From: Planctomycetota bacterium
GTDB lineage: Bacteria; Planctomycetota; UBA1135; GCA-002686595
Direction: 5' to 3'
DNA: 64,000 bases
NCBI GenBank assembly: GCA_023150475.1
Contig: JAKLKU010000007.1
Span: 246,110-310,109 of the forward strand
In this document: positions 18,896-29,404 of the stretch, piece by piece
Layout: every line of letters begins with the position of its first letter
How positions within the stretch are numbered: the first letter of the stretch is position 1
Program-made: the position numbers and the translations under genes
Notes under the pieces: model-generated
The model's input: only the letters and a program-made list of their open reading frames with translations
The model's database searches: none
Told to the model about the DNA's origin: nothing

Positions 18896-19963
18896 ATGAA
18901 TCCGCAATCGCTCCGTCTCGTTCGCCGCGCGCTGCTCGCGTTCGGCGCGTCGTCCGTCGTCCTGCTCGCCGCGCTGCCGTCGCGTGCGGCGCAGCCCACC
19001 GCAGCGCGGCCCGCCAAAGAGGTCCAGCTGCTCAACGTCTCCTACGACCCGACGCGCGAGTTCTACCAGGACTACAACGCGCTCTTCGCGAAGCACTGGA
19101 AGGCGAAGACCGGCGACGACGTCGTCGTGCAGCAGTCGCACGGCGGCTCCGGCAAACAAGCGCGTTCGGTGATCGACGGGCTCGAAGCGGACATCGTCAC
19201 GCTCGCGCTCGCCTACGACATCGACGCGATCGCCGACAAAGCGAAGCTCTTGCCCGTCGAGTGGCAGAAGCGCCTGCCGCAGAACAGCGCGCCGTACACG
19301 TCGACGATCGTCTTCCTGGTCCGCAAGGGCAACCCGAAGGGGATCAAGGACTGGGGCGATCTCGTCAAGGAAGGCGTCGAAGTGATCACGCCGAACCCGA
19401 AGACCTCCGGCGGCGCGCGTTGGAACTACCTCGCGGCGTGGGGCTGGGCCTTGAAGCAGCACGCGGGCGACGAAGCCAAGGCGCGCGGGTTCGTCAAGGA
19501 GCTCTTCCAGCACGTGCCGGTGCTCGATTCCGGCGCGCGCGGCGCGACGATGACGTTCGCGCAGCGCGGGCTCGGCGACGTCTTCCTCGCGTGGGAGAAC
19601 GAGGCTTATCTGGCGCTCACGGAATTCGGCGCGGACAAGCTCGAGATCGTCGTCCCGTCGCTCTCCATCCTCGCGGAACCGCCGGTGACCGTCGTCGACA
19701 AGGTCGCCGAGCGCCACGGTACGCGCGAGGTCGCCCAGGCCTACCTCGAGTTCCTCTACACGAAGGAAGCACAGGAACTGATCGCGAAGCACCACTACCG
19801 CCCGCGCGACGTCGAAGTCGCCAAGGCGCACGCGAAGGAGTTCGCGAACGTCGCGCTCTTCTCGATCGACGAAGTCTTCGGCGGCTGGCGCAAGGCGCAG
19901 AAGACGCACTTCGACGACGGCGGCGTGTTCGACCAGATCTACACGCAGGCGGCCGCCAAGTGA
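18896..19963 (+). CDS. sbp: Sulfate ABC transporter substrate-binding protein
   Basis: [24 protein letters not shown]...[35 protein letters not shown]...[20 protein letters not shown]. Confidence 0.95.
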   Translation: MNPQSLRLVRRALLAFGASSVVLLAALPSRAAQPTAARPAKEVQLLNVSYDPTREFYQDYNALFAKHWKAKTGDDVVVQQSHGGSGKQARSVIDGLEADIVTLALAYDIDAIADKAKLLPVEWQKRLPQNSAPYTSTIVFLVRKGNPKGIKDWGDLVKEGVEVITPNPKTSGGARWNYLAAWGWALKQHAGDEAKARGFVKELFQHVPVLDSGARGATMTFAQRGLGDVFLAWENEAYLALTEFGADKLEIVVPSLSILAEPPVTVVDKVAERHGTREVAQAYLEFLYTKEAQELIAKHHYRPRDVEVAKAHAKEFANVALFSIDEVFGGWRKAQKTHFDDGGVFDQIYTQAAAK

Positions 19964-20002
19964 GCTGCTGAGCGACGTCGCGAACGGAAGAGCACACACC
20001 CC

Positions 20003-20848
20003 ATGGCACGTCTTGGATCGGTCCGCAATCGCCGAGCACGCGTCTTGCCCGGCTTCGGGCTGACGCTGGGCTTCACGCTGACGTACCTCGGGTTGATCGT
20101 GCTCTTGCCGTTCGCGGCGCTCGTGTGGAAGACCGCCGACCTTTCCTGGGGGGAGTTCCTCGCCAAGGTCACCGACCCGCGCGTCGTCGCGTCGTACCGA
20201 CTGTCGTTCGGCACGGCGCTCGTCGCCGGGTTGGTGAACGTGGTGTTCGGGCTGGTGGTCGCGTGGGTGCTCGTGCGTTACCGCTTTCCGGGCCGGCGAC
20301 TGATCGACGCGATCGTCGACTTGCCGTTCGCGCTGCCGACCGCGGTCTCGGGCATCGCGCTGACGACGCTCTACGCGAAGACCGGCTGGTTCGGCTCGGT
20401 GCTCGACCGTTTCGGCATCCAAGGCGCGTTCAGTCCGTTCGGCATCACCGTCGCGCTCGCGTTCGTCGGCTTCCCGTTCGTCGTGCGCACGGTGCAGCCC
20501 GCGCTCGAGGACCTCGAAGCCGAGCTCGAGGACGCCGCCGCCTCGCTCGGTGCGACGCGTTTGCAGATCTTCCTGCGCGTGCTCCTGCCGAGCGTCTTAC
20601 CCGCGCTGCTCACCGGCTTCGCGTTGTCGTTCGCACGCGCGCTCGGCGAGTACGGTTCGATCGTCTTCATCGCGGGCAACCAACCGATGAAGACCGAGAT
20701 CACGCCGCTCCTGATCATCGTCAAGCTCGAGCAGTACGACTACGCCGGCGCGACGGCGATCGCCGTGTCGTTGCTCGCGGCGTCGTTCGTGTTGCTCTTC
20801 GCGATCAACCTGCTCCAGGCCTGGAGCCAACGCCACCATGCCGCCTGA
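20003..20848 (+). CDS. cysT: Sulfate ABC transporter permease CysT
   Basis: VLPGFGLTLGFTLTYLGLIVLLPFAAL...DLPFALPTAVSGIALTTLY; order sbp-cysT-cysW-cysA. Confidence 0.95.
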   Translation: MARLGSVRNRRARVLPGFGLTLGFTLTYLGLIVLLPFAALVWKTADLSWGEFLAKVTDPRVVASYRLSFGTALVAGLVNVVFGLVVAWVLVRYRFPGRRLIDAIVDLPFALPTAVSGIALTTLYAKTGWFGSVLDRFGIQGAFSPFGITVALAFVGFPFVVRTVQPALEDLEAELEDAAASLGATRLQIFLRVLLPSVLPALLTGFALSFARALGEYGSIVFIAGNQPMKTEITPLLIIVKLEQYDYAGATAIAVSLLAASFVLLFAINLLQAWSQRHHAA

Positions 20849-21752
20849 CGCCGTCGTCTCTCGCGACTTGCTCGCGCTCCAACGAGCGGCCTACGCTTCG
20901 GCGCGCACCGAGAAGCCGTGGGTCCGCCGCACTTTGATCGGGCTCGCGTTGACGTTCGTCGCGTTGCTGGTGCTCGCGCCGCTCGCGATCGTGTTCCTCT
21001 TCGCGTTCGAGAAGGGCCGCGACGTCTACTTCGCGGCGCTGACGGATCCGGTCGCGTGGTCGGCGATCCGGCTGACGCTGTTCACGGCGGCCGTGTGCGT
21101 GCCGATCAACACGGCGTTCGGCGTCGCCGCCGCGTGGGCGATCACCAAATTCGACTTCCGCGGCAAGAGCCTGCTGATCACGCTGATCGACTTGCCGTTC
21201 GCGGTCTCGCCGGTGATCGCGGGGCTGATCTTCGTGCTGCTCTTCGGCCTGCAAGGCTGGCTCGGGCCGTGGCTCGTCGAGCACGGCGTCAAAGTGATCT
21301 TCGCGCCCGCCGGGATCGTGCTCGCGACGATGTTCGTCACGTTCCCGTTCGTCGCGCGCGAACTCGTGCCGCTGATGCAGGCGCAAGGCGCGGAGGAGGA
21401 GCAAGCGGCCATGATGCTCGGCGCGTCGGGCTGGAAGACGTTCTGGCGCGTCACGCTCCCGAACGTCAAGTGGGGCCTGCTCTACGGCGTGATCCTCTGC
21501 AACGCGCGAGCGATGGGCGAGTTCGGCGCCGTGTCGGTGGTTTCCGGCCACGTGCGCGGGTTGACCAACACGATGACCCTGCACGTCGAGATCCTCTACA
21601 ACGAGTACGACACGGCGGGAGCGTTCGCGGTCGCGTCGTTGCTCACGTTGCTCGCGCTGGTGACGCTCGTGCTGAAGTCCTTGATCGAGAGCCGGCACCT
21701 GAAACCGCTGAAGGCCAAGCTCGCGCGCGAAGCGCGCGGAGACGACGCATGA
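20838..21752 (+). CDS. cysW: Sulfate ABC transporter permease CysW
   Basis: [24 protein letters not shown]...[24 protein letters not shown]; overlaps cysT end. Confidence 0.95.
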   Translation: MPPDAVVSRDLLALQRAAYASARTEKPWVRRTLIGLALTFVALLVLAPLAIVFLFAFEKGRDVYFAALTDPVAWSAIRLTLFTAAVCVPINTAFGVAAAWAITKFDFRGKSLLITLIDLPFAVSPVIAGLIFVLLFGLQGWLGPWLVEHGVKVIFAPAGIVLATMFVTFPFVARELVPLMQAQGAEEEQAAMMLGASGWKTFWRVTLPNVKWGLLYGVILCNARAMGEFGAVSVVSGHVRGLTNTMTLHVEILYNEYDTAGAFAVASLLTLLALVTLVLKSLIESRHLKPLKAKLAREARGDDA

Positions 21753-22816
21753 AGATCTCGGTCCGCAACGTCACGAAGACCTTCGGCAACTATCGCGCGC
21801 TCGACGACGTGTCGCTCGAAGTGCCCGACGGAGAGCTCGTCGCGCTGCTCGGGCCGTCGGGCTCGGGCAAGACGACGCTCCTGCGCATCATCGCGGGCCT
21901 CGAGCTCCCCGAGCACGGCAACGTCTTCTTCGACGACGACGACGCGGCACGGCGCAAGCCCGGCGAACGGCGCGTCGGCTTCGTGTTCCAGCACTACGCG
22001 CTCTTCCGGCACATGTCGGTCTTCGAGAACGTCGCGTTCGGACTGCGCGTTCGTCCGCGGAGCACCCGCCCCGCCGAGCCCGAGATCCGCCGCCGCGTCC
22101 ACGACCTCCTGGGGATGGTCCAACTCGACGGTTTCGCCGAACGTTTCCCGAGCCAACTTTCGGGCGGCCAGCGCCAACGCGTCGCGCTCGCCCGTGCGCT
22201 CGCCGTCGAGCCGCGCGTGCTCCTGCTCGACGAACCGTTCGGTGCGCTCGACGCGAAGGTGCGCGAGGAGCTGCGACAGTGGCTGCGCCGTCTGCACGAC
22301 GAGATCGGCGTCACCAGTCTCTTCGTCACGCACGACCAAGAAGAAGCGCTCGACGTCGCCGACCGGGTCGTCGTGATGGACCACGGCAAGATCGAGCAGG
22401 TGGGCAGCCCCGAGGAGGTCTTCCACAGTCCGGCGAACGAGTTCGTGCTCGGCTTCCTCGGTCAGGTCAACCGACTCGAAGTGCGCGCGCTGCGCGGCGA
22501 GCCCATGTTCGCGCCGCGGCCGTATCCCGATCTCGGCGCGACGGCGCCTCAGGCTCGGATCTTCGCGCGGCCGCACCAAGTCGGGCTCGCGAAGACCCAG
22601 CCCGACGGTCCGGCGTTCCCGGCGAAGGTCGTGCGCGTCCACGCCGCCGGCCCGATCGTGCGCGTCGAGCTCGCGAGCGAGTTCGGCGAGATCCGCGCCG
22701 AGATCTCGCACGACCGACTGCGCGAACTCGAGCTCCGCGACGGCGTGCGCGTGTGGGTCGGGCTGCTCGAGTACCGCGTCTATCCGCACGACGGGGCGGC
22801 GGAACGACTCGGCTAG
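21749..22816 (+). CDS. cysA: Sulfate ABC transporter ATP-binding protein CysA
   Basis: [58 protein letters not shown] overlap with cysW. Confidence 0.96.
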   Translation: MKISVRNVTKTFGNYRALDDVSLEVPDGELVALLGPSGSGKTTLLRIIAGLELPEHGNVFFDDDDAARRKPGERRVGFVFQHYALFRHMSVFENVAFGLRVRPRSTRPAEPEIRRRVHDLLGMVQLDGFAERFPSQLSGGQRQRVALARALAVEPRVLLLDEPFGALDAKVREELRQWLRRLHDEIGVTSLFVTHDQEEALDVADRVVVMDHGKIEQVGSPEEVFHSPANEFVLGFLGQVNRLEVRALRGEPMFAPRPYPDLGATAPQARIFARPHQVGLAKTQPDGPAFPAKVVRVHAAGPIVRVELASEFGEIRAEISHDRLRELELRDGVRVWVGLLEYRVYPHDGAAERLG

Positions 22817-22850
22817 TCGCCGGTCGCTGCGCCGGCACGCCGAAAAGAGC

Positions 22851-22885
22851 GCCGGCCGGCTCCGCGCGCTGCGGAACCGGCCGGC
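22851..22885 (-). terminator. Strong hairpin GCCGGCCGG..TCCGC-gcgct-GCGGA..CCGGCCGGC followed (minus strand) by CTCTTTT; intrinsic terminator for hppA, possibly bidirectional with cysA
   Basis: Direct reading of palindrome between convergent genes; T-tract on the minus strand just after the stem. Confidence 0.75.
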
Positions 22886-22906
22886 TCGAAGGTCACGGCT
22901 GAGCGC

Positions 22907-25294
22907 TCAGCTCTTGATGCGCATGCCGTAGAAGCTCTTGTGGACGAAGAAGCACGCGATCAGGAAGAACGCGGCCGACAGGCCGAGCACCAGGTTCGCG
23001 TTGTCTTCCTTCAGCATGACCGCGAGTTCGACCGCGAGCAGACCGAAGAGCGTCGTGAACTTGATCACGGGGTTCATCGCGACCGAGCTCGTGTCCTTGA
23101 ACGGGTCGCCGACCGTGTCGCCGACGACGGCCGCCGCGTGGAGCGGCGTGCCTTTCGCGCGGAGCTCGGTTTCGACGACCTTCTTCGCGTTGTCCCAAGC
23201 ACCGCCGGCGTTCGCCATGAAGAGCGCTTGGAACAGACCGAACAGCGCGATCGCGATCAGGTAGCCGACGAAGAAGTACGGCTCGAAGAACGCGAAGGCG
23301 AGCGTCGCGAAGAACACGGTCAAGAAGATGTTGAACATGCCCTTCTGCGCGTACTGCGTGCAGATCTCGACGACCTTCTTCGAGTCGGCGACCGAGGCCT
23401 TCTCCGCGCCGTCGAGGCGGATGTTCTTCTTGATGAACTCGACCGCGCGGTAGGCGCCGGTCGCGACCGCCTGGGTCGACGCGCCGGTGAACCAGTAGAT
23501 CACCGAGCCGCCGAGGATCAGGCCGAGCAGGAACGGCGGGTGCAGCAGCGAGAGCTTCGCGATCGCGGCTTGGTCGGTCAGACCGTGCGTCAGCGCCATG
23601 ATCGTCGCGAAGATCATCGTCGTCGCGCCCACGACCGCGGTGCCGATCAGCACGGGCTTGGCCGTCGCCTTGAACGTGTTGCCGGCGCCGTCGTTCTCCT
23701 CGAGGTAGTCCTTCGCCTTCTCGAAGTTCGGAGCGAAGCCGAAGTCCTTCTGGATCTCCTGCTTGACGTTCGGCACGGACTCGATGAGCGAGAGCTCGTA
23801 CACCGACTGCGCGTTGTCCGTCACCGGACCATACGAGTCGACCGCGATCGTCACCGGGCCCATGCCGAGGAAGCCGAACGCGACGAGACCGAACGCGAAG
23901 ATCGCTTCGGCCTTCATGAACTCGGCGAGGCCCATCTGGCTCACCCAGTACGCCGCGCCCATCAGGATCGCGATGACGACGCCCATCCAGTACGCGCTGA
24001 AGTTGCCGGCGGTGAAACCGGCGAGCACGTTGAGCGACGCACCGCCTTCCTTCGACGCTTCGACGCACTCGCGCACGTGGCCCGACTTGGTCGAAGTGAA
24101 GACCTTGATCATCTCCGGGATGATCGCGCCGGCGAGCGTGCCGCACGTGATGATCGTGGAGAGCTTCCACCAGAGCGAACCGTCGCCGAGGTCGCCGATC
24201 AGGACCTTCGACGCGCCGTAGGTGATCGCGATCGAGACGAACGAGGTCAGCCAGACCAGGAAGGTCAGCGGCGCCTCGAAGTCCATGTGGTCGGAGTTCT
24301 TGTACTTCGCGCCCGACAGGACCTCGTTCAGCATGTAGGAAATGCCCGAAGCGAGCACCATCAGGATGCGCATCACGAAGAGCCAGACGATCAATTGCGC
24401 CTGGACCGCTTCCTGGGGCACGGCGAGCAGGATGAACGAGATCAGCGCGACGCCGGTGACGCCGTAGGTCTCGAAGCCGTCGGCCGTCGGACCGACCGAG
24501 TCGCCCGCGTTGTCGCCCGTGCAGTCGGCGATCACGCCCGGGTTGCGCGCGTCGTCTTCCTTGATGTTGAAGACGATCTTCATCAGGTCGGAGCCGATGT
24601 CCGCGATCTTCGTGAAGATGCCGCCCGCGATACGCAGCGCGCTCGCGCCGAGCGACTCACCGATCGCGAAACCGATGAAGCACGGGTAGGCGAGGTCGGC
24701 CGGGATGAAGAGCAGCACGACCAGCATCAGGAGCAGCTCGATCGAGATCAGCAACATGCCGATCGACATGCCGGCCTTGAGCGGGATCTGGTAGACGGGG
24801 TAGGGCTTGCCCTTGAGCGCCGCGAACGCCGTGCGCGAGTTCGCGAACGTGTTCACGCGGATGCCGAACCATGCGACGAACACGCTGCCGAGGATGCCGA
24901 CGACCGAGAAGAAGAGGATCGTCGCGACCGTCCCGAGCGGTTTGTGCAACAGCACCGAGAAGTAGAGGAACACCACCACGCCGATGAAGGCGAAGAGGAT
25001 CCCGATGAACTTCATCTGGGTGCCGAGGTACGTCTTGCAGGTCTCGAAGATCAGCTCCGAGATCTCACGCATCGCCCGGTGGACGGGCATGTTGCGGAGC
25101 TGCTGGTAGATGACCAGACCGAAGATCAGACCGAGGACGCAGACGCCGATGCCGTAGAGGAGCAGCGACTTTCCGTCGGTGCCCATCATGGTGACCTTCG
25201 AGAGGTCCGGCATGACGAGGTCGATTTCGCTCTTGTGCGCAGGTGCCGCCTGCGTCATCGCAGCGCCGGCCTGAACGAGGGGTTCGAGGAGCAT
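22907..25294 (-). CDS. hppA: Membrane-bound ion-translocating pyrophosphatase
   Basis: DDARNPGVIADCTGDNAGDSVGPTADGFETYG, ENDGAGNTFKATAKPVLIG, GDTVGDPFKDTSSVAMNPVIKF; ~16 TM segments. Confidence 0.96.
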   Translation of the reverse strand: MLLEPLVQAGAAMTQAAPAHKSEIDLVMPDLSKVTMMGTDGKSLLLYGIGVCVLGLIFGLVIYQQLRNMPVHRAMREISELIFETCKTYLGTQMKFIGILFAFIGVVVFLYFSVLLHKPLGTVATILFFSVVGILGSVFVAWFGIRVNTFANSRTAFAALKGKPYPVYQIPLKAGMSIGMLLISIELLLMLVVLLFIPADLAYPCFIGFAIGESLGASALRIAGGIFTKIADIGSDLMKIVFNIKEDDARNPGVIADCTGDNAGDSVGPTADGFETYGVTGVALISFILLAVPQEAVQAQLIVWLFVMRILMVLASGISYMLNEVLSGAKYKNSDHMDFEAPLTFLVWLTSFVSIAITYGASKVLIGDLGDGSLWWKLSTIITCGTLAGAIIPEMIKVFTSTKSGHVRECVEASKEGGASLNVLAGFTAGNFSAYWMGVVIAILMGAAYWVSQMGLAEFMKAEAIFAFGLVAFGFLGMGPVTIAVDSYGPVTDNAQSVYELSLIESVPNVKQEIQKDFGFAPNFEKAKDYLEENDGAGNTFKATAKPVLIGTAVVGATTMIFATIMALTHGLTDQAAIAKLSLLHPPFLLGLILGGSVIYWFTGASTQAVATGAYRAVEFIKKNIRLDGAEKASVADSKKVVEICTQYAQKGMFNIFLTVFFATLAFAFFEPYFFVGYLIAIALFGLFQALFMANAGGAWDNAKKVVETELRAKGTPLHAAAVVGDTVGDPFKDTSSVAMNPVIKFTTLFGLLAVELAVMLKEDNANLVLGLSAAFFLIACFFVHKSFYGMRIKS

Positions 25295-25582
25295 GTGGGG
25301 ACTTTGGTAGGGGACCCAAAAATGAGGCGGGTTTATACCTGCGGGCCGGCGAAAAGGGAAGTCGCACGGGCCCCCCGAAGGCCTCGTTCAGGCCTGTCGG
25401 AGCGGCGGCGGCGCCGTGCCGGACCACGGGTTCGCGGCTGCCCGGCCGCGGAGCTCACGACCCTCTCGATGCGCGGCGTCCGGCGCGCCGCGTCGTGACC
25501 GGGCGCCCGCGAGCCGTGGCCCGCAACGCTGCGTCCGTCGAGGCCCGGAGCCCGAGTCCCGGGACGTCGCAAATCCGCGAGG

Positions 25583-26197
25583 TCAGGCGCTCGGCGTGCG
25601 CCGCTTGATCCACGCGCGCGCGACGATGATCAAGACGAGCGCGATCACGACGAACGCGAGCACGAGGTGCAGCTCGCGCACGGTCTCCTTGAAGCGGTCG
25701 GTCTGCTCCCCGAAGAACTTGCCGAGCCAGATCGACGCCGGCACGGACAGCAGGACTCCGAGCGAATCGAGCAAGAGGAACCGCGGGTAGCTCATCCCGA
25801 ACGCACCGGCGATGAAGTAGCCCGGGATGCGCAGGCCCGCGAAGAAGCGGAACGCGAACGTCGCCCAGTTCCCGTGGTCCTTGAACTTCTGTTCGATCTT
25901 CGCGAAACGCTCGGGGTGCAGGATCTTCGACACCCAACGCACGCGCAGCGCCGCCATGCCGTACTTGCGGCCGAGCCAGAACGGGATCGAGTCGCCGATC
26001 AGGATCGCGGCGGAGCAGACGAGCGTGATCTTCCAGAACTCGACGTGCCCTTTGTAGAGCAGCAGTCCGGAGCCGATCAGCGTCACTTCCTCCGGCAGCG
26101 GCAGGCCGACGCCGCAGAGCAAGAGCACGACGAACGGCGCTTCGTAGTTGTAGCGCTCGATGAAGCCGCCGACCCAATCCGCCAGACCGCCGATCAT
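25583..26197 (-). CDS. DedA-family (VTT domain) membrane protein
   Basis: CGVGLPLPEEVTLIGSGLLLYKG...IGDSIPFWLGRKYG...RFFAGLRIPGYFIAGAFGMSYPRFLLLDSLG. Confidence 0.92.
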   Translation of the reverse strand: MIGGLADWVGGFIERYNYEAPFVVLLLCGVGLPLPEEVTLIGSGLLLYKGHVEFWKITLVCSAAILIGDSIPFWLGRKYGMAALRVRWVSKILHPERFAKIEQKFKDHGNWATFAFRFFAGLRIPGYFIAGAFGMSYPRFLLLDSLGVLLSVPASIWLGKFFGEQTDRFKETVRELHLVLAFVVIALVLIIVARAWIKRRTPSA

Positions 26198-26322
26198 GGG
26201 GAGCGCGAAATCGTAGTGTCCGCCGGCGCGTCCGTCTGCGCCCAAGCGCCTGCACGATCGAGCGCCCGAGCCCGGTCACGTTGCGGCCCGTTCAGCTTCG
26301 GGTCTGATCCGCGCTAGGCCGT

Positions 26323-26901
26323 TCAGCGAGCCGCTCGCTCCCGCACGGTGTGCGCGAGCTCGGCCGCGAGCGGGTGGCCGAGCCGCGCGGCGCGCTCGAA
26401 ATCGTCCGCCGCGAGACGTTCGACTTCCACCCGCGGCGTGGCGCCGAACCGCGCGGGGTCGTGGTCCCACGCGTCGAGCCGCAGCAACCCCGCGAACAGC
26501 GCGAGCTCGGCGGGCTGCCGCGCACTCGCCTCGCCGCGTGCGAGCACGGCGAGCGCGGCGTCGAACCATGCTCCGCGGCGCGCAGCGTCGGGCTCGCGCT
26601 CGGGAGCCGCGCGGTCGAACGCCAGGTGCGCCGCATAGGTGTTCCACCCCATCGTGGCGCCAGGATCGATCCAGAGCGCGGTCTCGGCCCGGGCGTACGC
26701 GAGCTCGACGTCGCCGGCGCGCAAGGCGAGGTCGAAACGCACCCACTCGAGCTCGGCCGCGAAGGTCGCGACCGGACCGAGCAACGCGACGAGCAGCGAA
26801 CCTTCCGGCTTGCGCGTCTGCATCACGCTCGCGACGTACAGCGCGAGCGCGAGCCCGAGTCCCGCGAACCACACGACGCGTGAACGAAGATGGCGGGTCA
26901 T
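26323..26901 (-). CDS. Hypothetical membrane-anchored protein (TPR-like)
   Basis: N-terminal TM (VVWFAGLGLALALYVASVM) and helical repeats; ATGA overlap with upstream ABC permease gene. Confidence 0.6.
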   Translation of the reverse strand: MTRHLRSRVVWFAGLGLALALYVASVMQTRKPEGSLLVALLGPVATFAAELEWVRFDLALRAGDVELAYARAETALWIDPGATMGWNTYAAHLAFDRAAPEREPDAARRGAWFDAALAVLARGEASARQPAELALFAGLLRLDAWDHDPARFGATPRVEVERLAADDFERAARLGHPLAAELAHTVRERAAR

Positions 26902-27986
26902 GGCTGGCGGGTCCACGGCCGCCGCGCGCCGAGCTCGAGGCCGAACACGACGAGCAGACCCGCACCGACGACGTTCGCGAGCACCGGCGCCGTCGGCACC
27001 AGGCCCGCGCCGACGTGAGCGAGCGCGCCGAACAGGTCGGACGCGGGAACCAGCGGCTCGACGCGCAGCGCGAACCAAGCCGCGAGCCACACGCCGAACG
27101 CCAGGCCGAAGGCGCTCGCCGAAGACACCCAGGCGCCGAAGCCCAGCGCGAGCGCGTCGGCGGCGCACAGCGCGAGCCACGCGCGCGACGCGATCCAGAG
27201 CGACGCGGCGCGATCGCTCTCGACCGGCTGGGTGAGCAGCAGTCCGCCGGGATCGGCGACGACGATCGCTCCCGGCGCGAGGCGTTCGAGCACGAACGCC
27301 ACCGGTTGCGCGTTCGCGCCGGACTCGCCGTCCGTCGCGGCGCGGGCTTCGACGTCCGCCGGCGGCAGTTCGAGTCCGAGCGTCGTGCGCAGGCCGATCG
27401 TCGCCGCGGTCGCCGTCGCGAGCTCGCCGCGTTTCGCGATCCAGCGCACTTCCGCCGCGCGTCCGCCGCCGGCGAGCGCGAGTTCGAGCCGCGCGCGTCC
27501 GCTCACGGGCGCGTCGTCGAGCGTCCACTCGACCCGCGCATGCGTCTCCACCAACGCGACCGGTGGCAGCTCGACCATGCGCAGCACACGTTCGGTCGGA
27601 CGCGCGTCGCCGACCGCGAACTCGATCGCGAGGCACCCGCACGCCGCGAGCACGAAGAGCGCGAGCGCGTCGCCGAGCCACGTCGCGGCGAGCCACCGCC
27701 GTCGCGCGAGCGGCAGCGCCGCGATCCAGTCGAACTCGTGCTCGCGCCACGCTGCGTGCGCGCGCGCCGCGCGCACCAACGCGATCGACCCGACGCAGCC
27801 GAGCCACGCGAGCCACAGCGCGCGGCGTTCGAGTCCACGCAGCACCGGTGCGTCGCCGCTCGGCAAGCCGGTCGCGCCGCTCCAGTCGAGGCCGCAGCCG
27901 AGCAACACGACGAACCCGAGCGCGATCCACACGCCGGACCCGAGCGCCCGCCTCGTCGCGAAACCGACCAGCCGCGCGAAGTTCAT
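26898..27986 (-). CDS. ABC-2-like multi-TM permease component
   Basis: Multiple hydrophobic segments; start overlaps stop of the ABC ATPase (ATGA). Confidence 0.7.
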   Translation of the reverse strand: MNFARLVGFATRRALGSGVWIALGFVVLLGCGLDWSGATGLPSGDAPVLRGLERRALWLAWLGCVGSIALVRAARAHAAWREHEFDWIAALPLARRRWLAATWLGDALALFVLAACGCLAIEFAVGDARPTERVLRMVELPPVALVETHARVEWTLDDAPVSGRARLELALAGGGRAAEVRWIAKRGELATATAATIGLRTTLGLELPPADVEARAATDGESGANAQPVAFVLERLAPGAIVVADPGGLLLTQPVESDRAASLWIASRAWLALCAADALALGFGAWVSSASAFGLAFGVWLAAWFALRVEPLVPASDLFGALAHVGAGLVPTAPVLANVVGAGLLVVFGLELGARRPWTRQP

Positions 27987-28897
27987 CGCCGGTCCGTCGG
28001 CGGCGCGCCGCGGAAGTTCCGGTAGAGCTCGACCAAGTTGCGCGGCGACGCGAAGCGCCCGAGCACGCGGCCGCCGCGGGCGCGCACGTCCGCTTCGAGC
28101 GCGGCGAGCGCCGCCGCGTCGAGGCCCGCGACTTCGAAGTCGACCGCGCCGCCGTCGGGCGCGAGGTCGCGCGGCGTGCCGGACAACGCGACGCGGCCGT
28201 CGACGAGCACGAGCAGTCGATCGCAGTGCGCTTGGATGTCGGTCAAGAGGTGCGACGCGACGACGAGCGACGCTCCGCGCGCCTTCGCTTCGTCGAGCAG
28301 GTCGGCGAGCACCGCGAAGCCCGGTGCGTCGAGTCCGGCGGTCGGCTCGTCGAGCAACACGAGCGCAGGCTCGTGGACCAGCGCCGCGGCGAGCCCGAAT
28401 CGCCGCGCCATGCCGCGCGAGAACTTGCCGAGCGGGACCGTGGCGGCCGAAGCGAGGCCGACGCGCTCGAGCATGCGCTCGACCCGCGCGTCGAGCTCCG
28501 CGCGCGGCACGCCGTAGAGCGCGGCCGTGAACCGGAGCGCCGCTCTGGCGCGCATGTCGCGCGGATGCGGCAGCTCTTCCGCGAGCCAGCCGATGCGCCG
28601 GCGCGTCGCGGCCTCCGCCGGAGTCGCGCCGAGCACCAGGACACGGCCGCTCTGCGGCGACTCGACGCCCGCGAGCAACCGCAACAGCGTGCTCTTGCCC
28701 GAACCGTTCGGCCCGACGAGCCCGAGGCTCGCGCCGCGCGGCAAGTCGCAGTCGATGCCGTGCAGCACTTCCTTGCGGCTGAGCCCGAGGCGGAACGGAT
28801 ACGACTGCCGCACGGCGTGGAGGTGGAGCGCGAGCTCGCGTTCCGCCGAGTGCAGGTGCGCGTGCGGCGACGCTTGTCCGTGAGTCGAGCCGTGCAT
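27983..28897 (-). CDS. ABC transporter ATP-binding protein (ABC-2 exporter type)
   Basis: LVGPNGSGKSTLLRLLAG, FSRGMARRFGLAAALVHEPALVLLDEPTAGLD. Confidence 0.94.
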   Translation of the reverse strand: MHGSTHGQASPHAHLHSAERELALHLHAVRQSYPFRLGLSRKEVLHGIDCDLPRGASLGLVGPNGSGKSTLLRLLAGVESPQSGRVLVLGATPAEAATRRRIGWLAEELPHPRDMRARAALRFTAALYGVPRAELDARVERMLERVGLASAATVPLGKFSRGMARRFGLAAALVHEPALVLLDEPTAGLDAPGFAVLADLLDEAKARGASLVVASHLLTDIQAHCDRLLVLVDGRVALSGTPRDLAPDGGAVDFEVAGLDAAALAALEADVRARGGRVLGRFASPRNLVELYRNFRGAPPTDRR

Positions 28898-28972
28898 GGC
28901 GGACAGTGTGCGCCAGGTTCGCGCGTCCGATCAATTCCGAGCTCCGGTTCGCGAAGCTACGATGCCCGCGTC

Positions 28973-29404
28973 ATGCTCGGCTTCTTCTTCAAGCGGCGTC
29001 TGCTCGAGCCGGTGCCGCTCGTGCTCTACGCGCGACGCGGGTCGCCGGCGGCGCTCGACATGCGGGAAGAGATCGAGCGTGCGCGGCTCGGCTGGCCCTA
29101 CAGCCTGACCGAGATCGACGTGACGCGCGATCCGGAGCTCTTCGCGCGATTCGGCGCGAAGTTGCCGGTGCTCTGGATCGGCGGCAAGAAGGCCTTCGAG
29201 GGCCGGATGAGCGCGGGCGACTTCGTGCGCGCGTTCGAGGAGCTCGCGCCGCGGTGGTGGCGCGCGCGTTCGCTCGAACGGGACATGGCGCGCAGCCGCG
29301 GGGCTCGAGGCGCCGGCGCACAGGGCCTCGGCACACAGGAACTGGGCGCACAGGAACTGGGCGCACACGACCCCGGCGCACAAGACGTGGGAGATCGAGG
29401 ATGA
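28973..29404 (+). CDS. Glutaredoxin/thioredoxin-fold protein lacking the CxxC motif, with pentapeptide-repeat tail
   Basis: PLVLYARRGSPAALDMREEIERA...YSLTEIDVTRDPELFARFGAKLPVLWIGGKKAFEG; tail GAQGL-GTQEL-GAQEL-GAHDP-GAQDV. Confidence 0.75.
   Translation: MLGFFFKRRLLEPVPLVLYARRGSPAALDMREEIERARLGWPYSLTEIDVTRDPELFARFGAKLPVLWIGGKKAFEGRMSAGDFVRAFEELAPRWWRARSLERDMARSRGARGAGAQGLGTQELGAQELGAHDPGAQDVGDRG
29315..29389 (+). repeat. In-frame minisatellite, 5 x 15 bp (GGCGCACAGGAACTG-like)
   Basis: Copies at 29315, 29330, 29345, 29360, 29375. Confidence 0.9.
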
